Shown piece by piece: positions 22,370 through 33,818 of a DNA stretch of 64,000 bases (position 1 is its first letter; every line of letters begins with the position of its first letter). The notes under the pieces are model-generated. The model saw only the letters and a list, made by a program, of their open reading frames with translations. It did no database searches and was not told the DNA's origin. This stretch comes from Basidiobolus meristosporus CBS 931.73 (Eukaryota > Basidiobolomycota > Basidiobolomycetes > Basidiobolales > Basidiobolaceae). Where the stretch lies: the NCBI GenBank assembly GCA_002104905.1, contig MCFE01000340.1, positions 1 to 64,000 of the forward strand, given 5' to 3'. The position numbers and the translations under genes were made by a program.

Positions 22370-24877
22370 TTATTGTTCTTCGGAGTTATCAAACAATGTT
22401 TTGAAGGAGAACGGCGTGAATTTGTGGCCAGACCCCTCGTAGAACTTTCCATTGAACTCTACCCAATGGAGACGTAGGGCGTGAAGGAATGCTGATAGAC
22501 CCTCCATGACCAACAAAATACCAAGCGTAAGCACAAACCAGATGGTGAATCCAAGGAAGATGCTGACGATATTCAATGGGAACGCCATCGAATAGCAGAG
22601 CTCCAGAATCATTTCCCACAGGACCGATGAAAGCTGTGCGTGAGCAAGAGAAAGGGCCCAGAGACGTAGGTAGGAGGCAGTATTGGAGATACAGTTAAGA
22701 CAGTATTCGATGGTATGGATGACTTGGTGAATCATGATCTCTCCAAAGTCGAAGGGCTCTTCTTCCTCCATCTCCTCGGTAAAGATCTGGTTCACTTCCT
22801 CGCTACCTTCACCATTCTCACCATCGGTGATCTTGGGTGGATCGTTGGGCTTGGTGGCATCATTGGCGACGTGATGAGTCTTCCTCTTGTTTCTACTCTT
22901 CAGAACCAATGGTTTGGCGAGAAGCATCCATGGAACGCACACAAGGGCAATGAGAATCAGGGCCAGTTGAACGGTGCCCTGCCCAGGATAGAGTTGATCC
23001 TTCTCTTCAACGGACCCGGGACTGAGGAACATATAGATAAGCATGTTCAACAAACTCGGTGGAGAGATAGAACTGTTGCTCCAGTTGGTCAACCACTTGT
23101 AGATGATCGTTACACTCAAATATCCGAAAATGCAGAGCATGAAAAGAATCTGAGGGATAAACTCAGCCCAGATGGCGAACTTGTGGTTGAAGTGTACGTG
23201 GTTATAGTTAGTAAGGATAACACCGAAGGACATCTGCAGCACGCCAAAGATAACTGACATCTTCATCTTGTAGGAGTTGGTGAACAGCAAGAAGTTGTCA
23301 GTGTGATGCCAGGCGTGATCAAGGCCGAAGTAGTATGTGCCACCAACATATCTGGCTTCCACGGGCTGCTTTTCCGCGGTAGGAACAGGCCATTCCCAAC
23401 TAGAAGGGGCCAGGTGCATACCACGGGAGAAGATATCATTGTAAATGAAACCTGTGTAGATGGAAAACAGGCCCATTAACAGGATAATATACCGCCCATC
23501 GTACATCATCGAGAACATTTCGCCACCACTGAATTTCTTCAAGGCCTTCTCTTTGTAGCACATCCAGCCAGCAATAGCACTCAGGATGATTCCGTGGCCT
23601 AAATCACCGAACATCACGGCGAACAAGAAGGGGAAAGAGATCACTGTGAAAAGACCAGGGTTGACTTCCCCGTATCTTGCTATACCGTAGGCATCAACAA
23701 TGCTCTGGAAGCCTGAGGAAAACTTGTTGACTCGGTGGTATGTAGGGGGAGTTTTCTTCGTTTGAAGCTCGCTCATGATTGGGTATACGGAAGCTCCAGC
23801 ATTTTCAGAGGCCTCCTTCAAAGTAGATTGGAGGTCCTTCAATTCATTGGTAGGACACCAACCCTCGGCAATCAAGCACTTCCGGTTACGATCGTAATTG
23901 AACAAATTCATGACGTGGTACAGGGCCTTTTCCTTCTTCACAACATTGAACCATGCTGAGAGGTCATTCGAGATCTTGCTTAGCTCATCACGACGGGTCT
24001 GGTTGTTGCTCTCCATAATGTTCTTGATGTCTTCAATCCTGGCTGAGATACGGATGGCATGAGCACGTCTTTCTTCAGGGGTGTCGTCGATAGGATACAA
24101 TGAAGCGCCCATTGCTTCAGCGGTTTTTCTGATCTTGGCCAACAGCTCCTTACCGTGGGAGAAGATAATGAATACGTTCTTGTCGATGTTGGAGTCGGAA
24201 TGAGCATCCCAAAGGGGCTCGGCGATTTCGCTCTGCTTCATGAAAAGGTTACCACGCAGACTTCTCCAAAGAATCCTCTCGAACGTATTGATCTTCTGGC
24301 GAGGCATGACGCCAGCAACAAAGCCCACTGCGGGGTGTGATGATGGCTCACCAGCCTCTACATCAGTGGTGAGCAATGCGCGAGTCTGGGGGACATCAAC
24401 AGATGAACGGACAATCTCACTCTCTTGAGCATGAGCTTCTTGAAAGAATACCCCAGTTTCCTGAAGCACAAGATGCTGCTCAATCAGTTCATAATACTGC
24501 TTCTGCAGGATGCTGTAGGATGAGTTCAGCTGCAGGATACGTTGTTCGTTTTCGTTCAGAAGCTCGTGGAGGTCATCAATCTCTCGGATTGTGCGAGGAC
24601 GGGCGACCTCGGGACTGTCGTACTCACATGCGGGGATGGGGATATCTTGCTTCTCCGCCTCTTCGGATAGGATGCGGAGCTGCCTTTCGAGATCATCCAG
24701 CTTTTTGATCTCAGACACGAAGGAACGTTGGAAGGAACTCAAGCTAGGATTGAGATCACGAAACTGAATGAGCCCTTTCTCTCCCAGGTGGGAAACAGTG
24801 ATACGGGAGACTTCGCTCGGGATGAAGAGCTGGATGAGTGACATCTCCTCAGAGCGGAAAAGGGTAGAAGGAGCCAT
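22370..24877 (-). CDS. VPH1: V-type proton ATPase subunit a (Vph1/Stv1 family)
   Basis: A single uninterrupted exon encodes 835 aa, the normal length of the family (Vph1 is about 840). The N-terminal cytosolic half starts MAPSTLFRSEEMSLIQLF, with FRDLNPSLSSFQRSF, and is rich in coiled-coil segments. The C-terminal half has the membrane segments, including YGEVNPGLFTVISFPFLF, GDLGHG, an acidic cytosolic loop and LRLWALSLAHAQLS. The Arg in that last motif (about residue 738) is the counterpart of Vph1 Arg735, needed for proton transfer against the c ring. The protein is part of the V0 sector that acidifies vacuole or Golgi/endosome. Vacuolar (Vph1) versus Golgi (Stv1) form cannot be decided. 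No introns or defects are seen. Confidence 0.97.
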   Translation of the reverse strand: MAPSTLFRSEEMSLIQLFIPSEVSRITVSHLGEKGLIQFRDLNPSLSSFQRSFVSEIKKLDDLERQLRILSEEAEKQDIPIPACEYDSPEVARPRTIREIDDLHELLNENEQRILQLNSSYSILQKQYYELIEQHLVLQETGVFFQEAHAQESEIVRSSVDVPQTRALLTTDVEAGEPSSHPAVGFVAGVMPRQKINTFERILWRSLRGNLFMKQSEIAEPLWDAHSDSNIDKNVFIIFSHGKELLAKIRKTAEAMGASLYPIDDTPEERRAHAIRISARIEDIKNIMESNNQTRRDELSKISNDLSAWFNVVKKEKALYHVMNLFNYDRNRKCLIAEGWCPTNELKDLQSTLKEASENAGASVYPIMSELQTKKTPPTYHRVNKFSSGFQSIVDAYGIARYGEVNPGLFTVISFPFLFAVMFGDLGHGIILSAIAGWMCYKEKALKKFSGGEMFSMMYDGRYIILLMGLFSIYTGFIYNDIFSRGMHLAPSSWEWPVPTAEKQPVEARYVGGTYYFGLDHAWHHTDNFLLFTNSYKMKMSVIFGVLQMSFGVILTNYNHVHFNHKFAIWAEFIPQILFMLCIFGYLSVTIIYKWLTNWSNSSISPPSLLNMLIYMFLSPGSVEEKDQLYPGQGTVQLALILIALVCVPWMLLAKPLVLKSRNKRKTHHVANDATKPNDPPKITDGENGEGSEEVNQIFTEEMEEEEPFDFGEIMIHQVIHTIEYCLNCISNTASYLRLWALSLAHAQLSSVLWEMILELCYSMAFPLNIVSIFLGFTIWFVLTLGILLVMEGLSAFLHALRLHWVEFNGKFYEGSGHKFTPFSFKTLFDNSEEQ

Positions 24878-27800
24878 GATGACAAAACTTCGTGTGGTGA
24901 ACGAGAGGGAAGGCTTCGATTAACTCCTCAGATACGGAAATGTCCCTAACCTAGAGAAACGAAGCGGGAGAGGAAAAGAAGAGGAATAAATCGAGAGTTA
25001 CGAGAATGCGAAGCATATATATAATCCAGCGTCTAAGCAGGCCGAACACAGCGAAAGGGTACTGGATGCCCATTGGCTGCAGGCTCAGACTCTTGGTGGA
25101 TACAACCTTAAATGAGCTCATTGTATATCACCCAACCTTAATTCAATAGGATCCATTACACAGGTGTGGTGAATCAATTTGGTAGCGCTAACCATTGCCA
25201 CCGCACACGCCTAACCAGCAAAAGAGAATCCCAACGAAAATCAGTTAATAATACAGCATTGTTGCCACCCTCAAATGATGGGCTTTCAGGCGAAATCATG
25301 CAGCTGATCCGCCGCAACATCCGCCTCAAGCACCAATTAACACAGCACCATATATGCAGGGCAACAGACCAATCGGGATCCATGTCAGAAAAGTATTGCG
25401 ATTCTTAGATTGGGTTGGAGCAATTGCACGGCTGATCCACTAATGATGTCTGAAGCTTGTTGGAAAATTTAAATTGCATCTTGCCTAAATCTGGGTTGGT
25501 GTCAGATCCTTTCCCATTGAGAATGGAGCAACTCATATATCTTCAGCAGTCCCACATCCACATCGAATGGTTCCCATCATGTATGTCCGTCCCCGGGAAA
25601 CGGAGCGGGCGCATCATGTGAAGCCACTGGCAGCGGGGGTAAGCCGGCCACACTGTCAGCCGGGTGCTCCAGGATGTCGGCATCAGGCGAGGCGCGTCCC
25701 GTGCTTCGTCGCAGCGAGGCCCCCTTGTGCTAAGCTCCCCAGAAAGTCATAGCCATTTGTTGATCGAAAATCTCGACCATTGTTGAACCAGTGGAATGCA
25801 TCATTTGCAAATAGTAGAATCGATGGACGAGGCATTGGAGGATCCATCAGGATCCAAGACCGATGTACTACATGAGGTGGACGCATTAGCTTTTAAGTTA
25901 TTTAGATGCATCATGGTTGCGTGGTTGGCGGTTCCACAAGTTTGTTGTCTCGTACACATACTACATTAACCTGTTCACCCAAGCTTCCAACTGACATTCC
26001 ATACTGCTTTCAACATGCACGATGTACAGGCTACTTGGAACACCACTGGAATTCTTCGATGTCCATCATTCTGGCAATCATGCAACGGCGGTGTGGGATC
26101 CTTCCCTCACAGAAAGCCATTTTTGCGCCGACAAGAGAGGGCTCGCCCGCTGATCGTTGCATCAGAGCAGAGCCAACGGCCATGGGTGGAGGCCTGATCT
26201 GAGGATGCATAATTACACTAACAACACCTTGCTTAAGCAAGATTAAGTATTTAGGTTTTTTCGTGCTTCACTCACACAAATCTTCTCGACGTATCACAAC
26301 TCTGGGTCCCAATCAGTGATGAAGAACACTCATGCCCATATGGGGTGTCTAAATTAGGGCGGTGTAGATGGCATTCCATGCAGCATACGGACCCAGGTGG
26401 GCACCTCATGTATGTACGAGGCGGTGGGGGGGTTTCAATGGAAGGACAAACCTGAATATCATTACAAATCCAAATGTCACCGCTGTCCATTCACTCCTGC
26501 ACCTGCTCCCTCCAATATGAACTGCTTCATCAAACCTTAATGGCCAGGTAAATCGAGATCAATTTGCTATGGCCGAGGATTCGTCCTATGGATCTCTTGA
26601 TCCTGGGTATTTTCTATGGAGCCACATGTCCATCCATATTTGGTCCCATCGAGCACCGAATGGGAATGCATGTGCTACAAGCTAAAACTTGAGCGGAATT
26701 GGTTGCCCAATACGCTACTGGCATGAAGAGAACCAACTCGCCACTCACATCCATTGTGAACACTGAAAACCGTGGCCGATTAGATATCCTGCCGGGGTGA
26801 TCTCGAATCTTGTGTAAACTATGCCAATGTGGCAAATGGAACAGAGTTGGTCACACTATTCTAGGAGTATGAAGCCAGGCATGATGGGTAAGCCGAGAAG
26901 TATGGAGCTAGAACTGTGGCGCCGAGCGCACTTGACACAAAGGAACCTGGTGGAACCCCACTCCTGCGATCTTGAGGTTTGCAATGTGAAGAACCGAGCC
27001 TACATCACCCGCAATGCTCACCGCCTGATGTGTTGGCGTGCGGAGTTTACTCCAATATGCTGCGTGCACCATTGGAATCCATGGCTAATCGCAATGTGTG
27101 AGGCTCTTGTGAGATGAAGCGACCTCTACCCACTGCAATACCACTTTCCTAGCCAGCTGGCCAGGAACTCTGGAATATTTGGTTCTCATACCCACATGGC
27201 CACCCTACAAAAATTGCCATTACTTGTTAATCCCTCCAGTTCCATTTCACCCCGTGTTGTTCATGTGGAATGGAGACCTGCTTCAGCTATATTTATAAAT
27301 CCTGTGCATGGCCTGAATAGGATGGCTATTGGTTTTGGATTTTCCATTGGCAACATTTCCACATCAGTAGCAAATATTTCTACACCGAGACTAGTGTGAG
27401 AAAACTGAGCAGCTTGCTATGGCTAGATGAGTGTTTCTGCCAACCCGCCACAATCAATAAATCATTGGAATGCGACCAAACCTCTGGCTAACAGTCTATA
27501 TCCTTGCTCTGAAGATACTTAAGTATTAATGGTGGTTTCGTAACGCAGGAACCCTGCATCTCCTATCTTATGTTTCATTTGTTCTAAAAGTGCAAAGAGT
27601 ATTTGACGAGTTGTATCCAGCTACACTATAGCAAGTATGATGGCATTGGTGTGACTAGTATTGGAGCAGTGACTACAATCCTCCAAATCTTGCAGACTCC
27701 AATATGCAGATTGGAAAATCAGTGATGATTTTGCATATTTGAAGTATGCTCTGGACGCTCAATAATGGACTCGTTGGAGCCAAAATTTGGATATGTTTGC

Positions 27801-28992
27801 TGAAAACAAGTATCTTAGTACCTAATCCCCCAAAAAAGTATTTCATACGTATTCTGCTGGCATTTTTCACTGAAATTTTCAAGAGTAAATATCTCTGGAC
27901 TCAGTGAGCTGACTGTTCCCAAGTTTGACCTGAGGATTACTCAGGCACAAAAACTTCAAAGGCATTTGTTTACTTGTCCTCAGCAAGGCTAGAGCTTTTA
28001 TTATTGAAAGTTATAACTTTGAGACAAATTGGACTTCAGCTGGTATTGTGCTGTCAGTGTGCTGGTCTTTGGTGATTTTTTTAGTGAATTACTTAGTGTG
28101 GGTCCAGAAAACCTTCAAGTATTGTTTTTTACACATTTCTGCAACGTATAAATACCATACTTTGACACAGTAAACCAAAAGCTTGGCATATTTCAGGTCT
28201 TCTAGTTCTCCAACTCACCTCCGATATTCCTCAAATCTTGCAACGAGGTTCATGCAGTGTGCAAGTATGAACATTCAAGTTCCGTTGCCAAGTGTATCAA
28301 GTGCCAGTGATTGACTTGAGAATCTGGGACGTATCAAGCATGAGGTAGATACCCAATACAACCACGACACAGTATACCGGAATACAATCCAACGTTAGCC
28401 CAGCCTTGAACACCACCGTTGTTCTGTGCACAAAATCTCAACATATCATTGCGTAAGTGGGTTGGCTGGCGTTTCCGAACTCGAAAAATACAGGAAGATC
28501 TTCGGATTGCTTTGGTGAATTTTTTGGATTCAAAAAAGGACAATCTTCGTTGAAATAGTGGCAACCGTTAATGTCAATGCACGTCAACTACTCATCAAGT
28601 GCTCCGCAATTTTCTAGGTGACCTACCACTGGACGAACGCCATGGATACCGGAACTACTTTGCATAGGAACCTCTCGCAAACAAAGATGAAAATTTTCAC
28701 CCAATAAAAATTCTGATCGATGCCTAACCATGGCCCCTATGATGCTGCACTGGCTCATATTATTGACAAACACTGGTCAAAAACAATCCACTGATTGTGA
28801 TAGATTCTTTCAAAATACAAAGATCTTGACAATTTCAATCCTATTTACTGTACACAGTCTAATTGTAGTATTCGTTATTGAGCAAAGCTCGAGCCAGACT
28901 TTTTTGTAGCGACAACGAGGAGAGCCCTATCTGAGCGACACGTCTCCAACATATCTGACACGTGTAACCACAACGGTTTTGTTTTATGTTTA
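24878..28992. other. Intergenic, no gene seen
   Basis: The first 200 nt are the V-ATPase promoter. The rest holds short ORFs without recognisable domains or plausible exon chains on either strand. The last part is upstream of the bromodomain-kinase gene. Confidence 0.5.
25014..25024 (-). promoter_or_regulatory. TATA box candidate of the V-ATPase gene
   Basis: The minus strand reads TTATATATATG about 140 nt upstream of the ATG at 24877. A purine-rich plus-strand stretch (24960-24990), pyrimidine-rich on the coding strand, lies between them. Confidence 0.45.
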
Positions 28993-31900
28993 ATGTTCGG
29001 GCATAGAGAGGATTTAGCTCGACGAGAAGGTATGAGGCAGTGATGTAGTCCCCGCACAAGATATCTTGCTTGTCACGGCCAGCTGCGTCTAGCTAGACAG
29101 GCTTGGTTTGAAGTGGTGTCACTGATGCACTAGACTTTAGGTGTTTCCAGTAAAAAGAAAAGGTCCGCAGAAACCCCACCAGGCTCAGAAAAGACACCTA
29201 GAAGCCAGGAGAAGGGAAGAAATTTTGCGGCGATCCTTAGCGCGTTGTCCCCATCGAAGAGAAGTCTTTTCGAGAAGCGAGGTGTCATACGTTCCGCGCA
29301 AAAGATCCCTTTCCCGGAGTCCTTTGGGCAGAGTGAAAAATCCACCCCAAAAAAGAAGAAGAGAAGGAACACAGAGCCCAGTGTAGGTAAGGAGGCATTC
29401 TGTTTGTTGGGCCGTTTGTTCAAAGTGCAGAATATCAACCAACTCTAGAATCAAGTATAGGCATCCCCGTAACACCTCTCAATGTTGACGAAAATGCCAG
29501 CTGCCGGGAAAGGAATAAGCTCCACTGTAGAAAAAGGGATACTATAGAGAAAGGTAGCAACACCCAAGGGAGCAATAAGTGTGTAAGCGCAGGTAGTACC
29601 TCTACTGTCTACCAAGCCACTACAATCGACACATCAAAAGCAGCAAACGATTTTAGCATCTCTAAGAAACCCTTGTTCAAAACCGGACGTACGAAAAAGC
29701 CAAGTGGTGATACTATACCGATGATGAATGGCGGAAAGCCATCCAATCCTTCTCAAGCTCGAACTCCGACAACACTTACCGCCCCCGTAGGTCACACTGA
29801 GGTGGAATCGGGTAGAAAGAAGACGCTTTTCGAGAGTTTCAAGGGGAAAAAGGTCGTCCAAATGGGCCCTAGCACCAATGAAAGCATCGAGAGCTCTCTA
29901 GTGGAAGCTGTTGACAAGGCTAGCCAGATTTCTGTGAACTCTTCCCCTCTGGATCTCAAGAGCAAAGATTTTTGCCATACACGCTCGGAGGAAACGCGAG
30001 TCCCTGCCAATACTCCGTCCCAAGAGCCGAAAAAGAAAAGGAGAAAGAAGAAAAAGAAAAAGAACGGTTAGCCTTTATGGTACATGTACAATCACCTTAT
30101 TCTTACTAATGCATATCTCAGTTGAGAATTCGAACGGCGCGCCTACACTTCCTGAGAGTCGCGGCTCTCAAACTACCATGGAGGTCACATCAAGTACGTT
30201 AGAGGCTGAAGCTGTCCCTGAAACCACATCCTTGGACATCCTTTCTGAAAAGAGTAATCTTGGCATCGACGACAGCGCGTTGCTTGCTGAAACACAGAGC
30301 CAAGAGGTCATTCCTGAAACGGATTCGCATACATTTAGCGGCAAACCGGCCACCGAAGAGACCTTGGAGCAAAGTTTTCCACCGAAAACACTGGAAGAGC
30401 GTGGGGAACAATCCAAAGATTCCGAATTGATCCATTCGACACCCAACTCGTTGTTCAATTCGGTGACTAGACTCTCCGCAACCTTTGACAACGATCATAA
30501 CGAAGCCGCAATCGCCTCATCTCACACTCCCCTTCTGCACTCCAACACACCCTTCTCATTTGGTTCCCCAGCGACAGCAAAGAAAAGTGCAGATTCTTTA
30601 ATGATGGAAAGCGACTGGTCGATCAACCCCATTCCTGAAGCGTTACCAGGAGAAAGCCCTTCTTACAGACGTGAAGCGGGCGGTGATTCTTGTTCTACGC
30701 CAGTCATCGAGTCCGGCTCTCACGCAGTCCCTTCATCACCTGTCCATTCACCAGTCTGCGATGCCGGGCTTCAGCCTCAACGTCTGCCGATCAAAGAAGA
30801 AAGCCCCCAGCACACGAAAGTAGAGCACCATTCGTTTCCCCTGACCGAATTTCCGGATCTTGAGTTGTTCCGTAAGGCTACATATGTTCTGGACAAATTG
30901 TTCCCCAGGTCCATAAGTAGAGCGTTCATCTCATCGGAGGGCACAACCCATCTTTACAGACCAGTGCCGGATGGTCTGACTCTCGCCAGCATAGATCGGA
31001 AGCTTTGGTCCGGAAGATACGATTCGTTCGAACAGTTCGTGCAAGATCTGGGGTGGATCTCGGAGATGGTCAAGATCAACTACGATGACACTGATGAGAT
31101 CTACTTCATCTCTCAAGATTTCATCGACTATTGCGAGAGCATTGCGAAGGATATGCGGGGATGTCCTTCCGAGACACTTGCGGCGTTGCAGAAACGAGAG
31201 GTGTCCCCGTTCGAGGTGCAGGATCTGGTGGATGCAAAGAGAAATCACAAGTGCAGCCCAGACAGCACCTTCTACATCGTGAAGCTCGCCACCCCTGCCG
31301 AGATAGAGCGCAGCAGTCTTGAGCTATTGGAAAAAGAAACCTTTGCTGCGGTTCATTGTCCGGTGTTTGATAGTTTTGGAAGTACTGCAGATGTGCTATC
31401 GAACCCTGAGAGCACCCTGCTTCCTACAGTTCTGAGGATATTTGTATCATACAATCGCACGGTGTTGGAGATGGCCAGAGATGAGGTTGACGGATACCTG
31501 CTGGTGTTTTCCAATGTCAGGGGAAGCAAGGTTCCGACCAAAGGGCGCATTCGACTGCAGGCAGATTGTTTTGTCACCAAACCCATTGGGAAACGGCATG
31601 ACATCGAGGATGTAGACATCTTGCAATGCCTAGACTCCATGAAATCCTGGATCAAGGTGGCGGTAGTCAAAGCATTCAAGTTCGATGCTGAGGTGCCTAA
31701 TAAATTTCGTTCCGCGCATCTTAGTAAAACATTTCGGCCCGTGAAGTTCGACCCACGGACTATGGAGGAAGGCCAATTGGCGCGGGTAATTATGGAAGCG
31801 GAGAACTACTGGGACCCGAAGGTAGTGGAGCAGCACCTCGCAGAGATGCATAGGGTGCCCGCTGATGTTGTAGAAAGGCATTCCACAATGGTAAATCGTA

Positions 31901-33455
31901 TGGCGACTACTGCAGGGAACAACATCACCAAAAATCTGGTGAAGGATGACCCTGACGAGATTCAATCCATCCCCTCCGGGAATGCCACCGGGCTACTGAA
32001 AGACATCACGATCACAGAAGACTCTGACGCAGACTTGCACATCCCGGAGTCTCCCCTTGCAACTACTACGTCGCACAAGTACATTGTTGGTCCCAGCGCG
32101 ATGGCCGGCGAGGATACCGAGCTAGACGAATACTTTGAGGAGCGTGTTTCGTGTAGTATCTCTGATGACTCAGTATCCCATCCAGAAACCCACGCTCAGC
32201 AGATTATGCGCGGTGCATCCCAATCAGATCATGCGGACAGTGAATTTGTGTTCGAAACTCAATACGACGACAGCATCCGGACGCTCCGCGAGCTACCGGT
32301 CGAGGAGATTCAAATCTGCAACGAAAGCCTATTGCCGTGCGAGGCGAGCGGCATCTATTCCAAGCTTAGGGAAATCGGCCTTGAGCTCGGGGTTGAAATC
32401 AACAATGTCAAGGCCGTATTGCCACAAAGCTTATCGCAGAATCCAGTTGTTGGCCAGTTCAAGAAAGTCCACATAAGCACTAGTGACCCGTCAACAGTAG
32501 TCCAGCTATACAAAGACGTCGGGGAGGAGTTTATGGAAAGCCGCCTGATGGAGTTGGTGTGTCTGTTGAAGCTGCGAGGCATGAAGCGGGTTGGGGAAAT
32601 TCTTTCGATCCTCGAGAGCGAAAGTGGCAGCCCAGTCGGGCTGACTATGACCCGCTATCAAAAGACCTTGAAGGAGTATCTGCACGTTCGCCACAAGATC
32701 TCTTCTCACCAAAAGTACAAGCTGATGCGTGATATGATCGCCGCAGTCAAGATCCTGCACGAGCATGGTATATCTCATCGGGACTTGTCGGAGGTCAATG
32801 TGATGGTAAATGAAGTTGATGGCGTTTACCTGAAGGACGGGACGCTTCGACCCAAAGTCATCCTTATTGATTACGGAAAAGCGCGGCTTACGCAGAAAGA
32901 AGAGATTCAAAAATGGTATCTTAGGGCGCTACCGCCTGACGAAGAGGAGCTTTTGCCGCGAATCAGGACCGTTCCCGATCACGGGTACAAGCGCTACAGG
33001 TAACGTATTATCCCTGGAGACGATACCCAACATAGATTGATCCTTTTGTGTGTAGATCGATCAACACTCTGCCGAGAAGCAAGAAAGACTGGGACATCTT
33101 GCCACACAGCATCAACCCCTTTGCTGAAGATATCTACTCGCTCGGGATACTGCTGTGGCGGACCTTTACCCAGCAAAATCCATGGGCGGGGGTTTTTGAC
33201 GACGACATCAAGGGACTCCGACACATCGTCGGGGATACCGTGCGGCTCCGTGCTGAGATCTGCAAAGCTATCCCTGGCCAGAAATGCCGGGAGCTCTTGT
33301 TTGGGTGTCTTACTGTCGATGATGCTGATCGCTGGGACATCAACCAACTTTCGGAATGGATCTGGAACAAGGAGAATAGGATGCAATTGATCTCCGAGTT
33401 CGACCAAGACTTCAGTGGCAGGCACTCCATCCGCAGATCTATGGCAAGGGTGTAG
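28993..33455 (+). CDS. Bromodomain-like and kinase-like fusion protein
   Basis: Five exons are proposed: 28993..29029, 29141..29386, 29431..30066, 30122..32999 and 33056..33455, giving 1398 aa. The last three junctions keep phase with good signals: GTAAGG..GCAG, GTTAGC..TACTAAT..CTCAG and GTAACG..TGTAG. The first exon is the least certain: ATG at 28993, donor GTATGAG, and the acceptor at 29140 gives the matching phase. The N-terminal third is Ser/Lys-rich with basic clusters, including KKKRRKKKKKK near residue 300, a likely nuclear signal. Residues of about 550-660 resemble a bromodomain, with the acetyl-lysine-contact Asn at about 626 in KINYDD. The C-terminus is kinase-like: VQLYK, HRDLSEVNVMV (Asp about 1194), IDYGKA replacing DFG (about 1223), and a WNKE-type end. 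The glycine loop is poor and no APE is seen. A nuclear chromatin-linked kinase or pseudokinase is inferred. Confidence 0.78.
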
Positions 33456-33625
33456 CGTAGGCCGTCTAGTCCAAATCCCCCGTGTGCCTTGCCCTCCAGG
33501 GCTGCCCTTCGTTTAGAGTCCCGTGTAGATTTCGCTGTATCTATTTATTGTTTCTTTTACCAAACCTCCAACGCTGATATACCATATGAAAAGCCTGACC
33601 TTGTAGCTAGCCCCAAAAATAGACT

Positions 33626-33631
33626 AATAAA
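33626..33631 (+). terminator. Poly(A) signal candidate
   Basis: AATAAA lies 171 nt after the stop codon of the bromodomain-kinase gene, in the 363-nt gap before the end of the convergent giant gene. Assignment is by position. Confidence 0.4.
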
Positions 33632-33818
33632 TGCTGTCCATTCGACAGCTGGGCACGTCCGTATCGACACCAACAGCAGATTCCACGACCAAGGGTATGC
33701 GAAGTCTTTATTAGGAGTAAATAACAGAGGGCTCGGGTGGCGCCTCGATAGATGCGATTCACAAATGTTGCTGCAACGGCGGACTAAACATTATCCAAGT
33801 TTGATGCTCAGGTACGCG

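Noticed and set aside
22715-23257. 180-codon plus-strand ORF opposite the V-ATPase gene
   Set aside because: It is an antisense shadow of a strongly conserved coding sequence.
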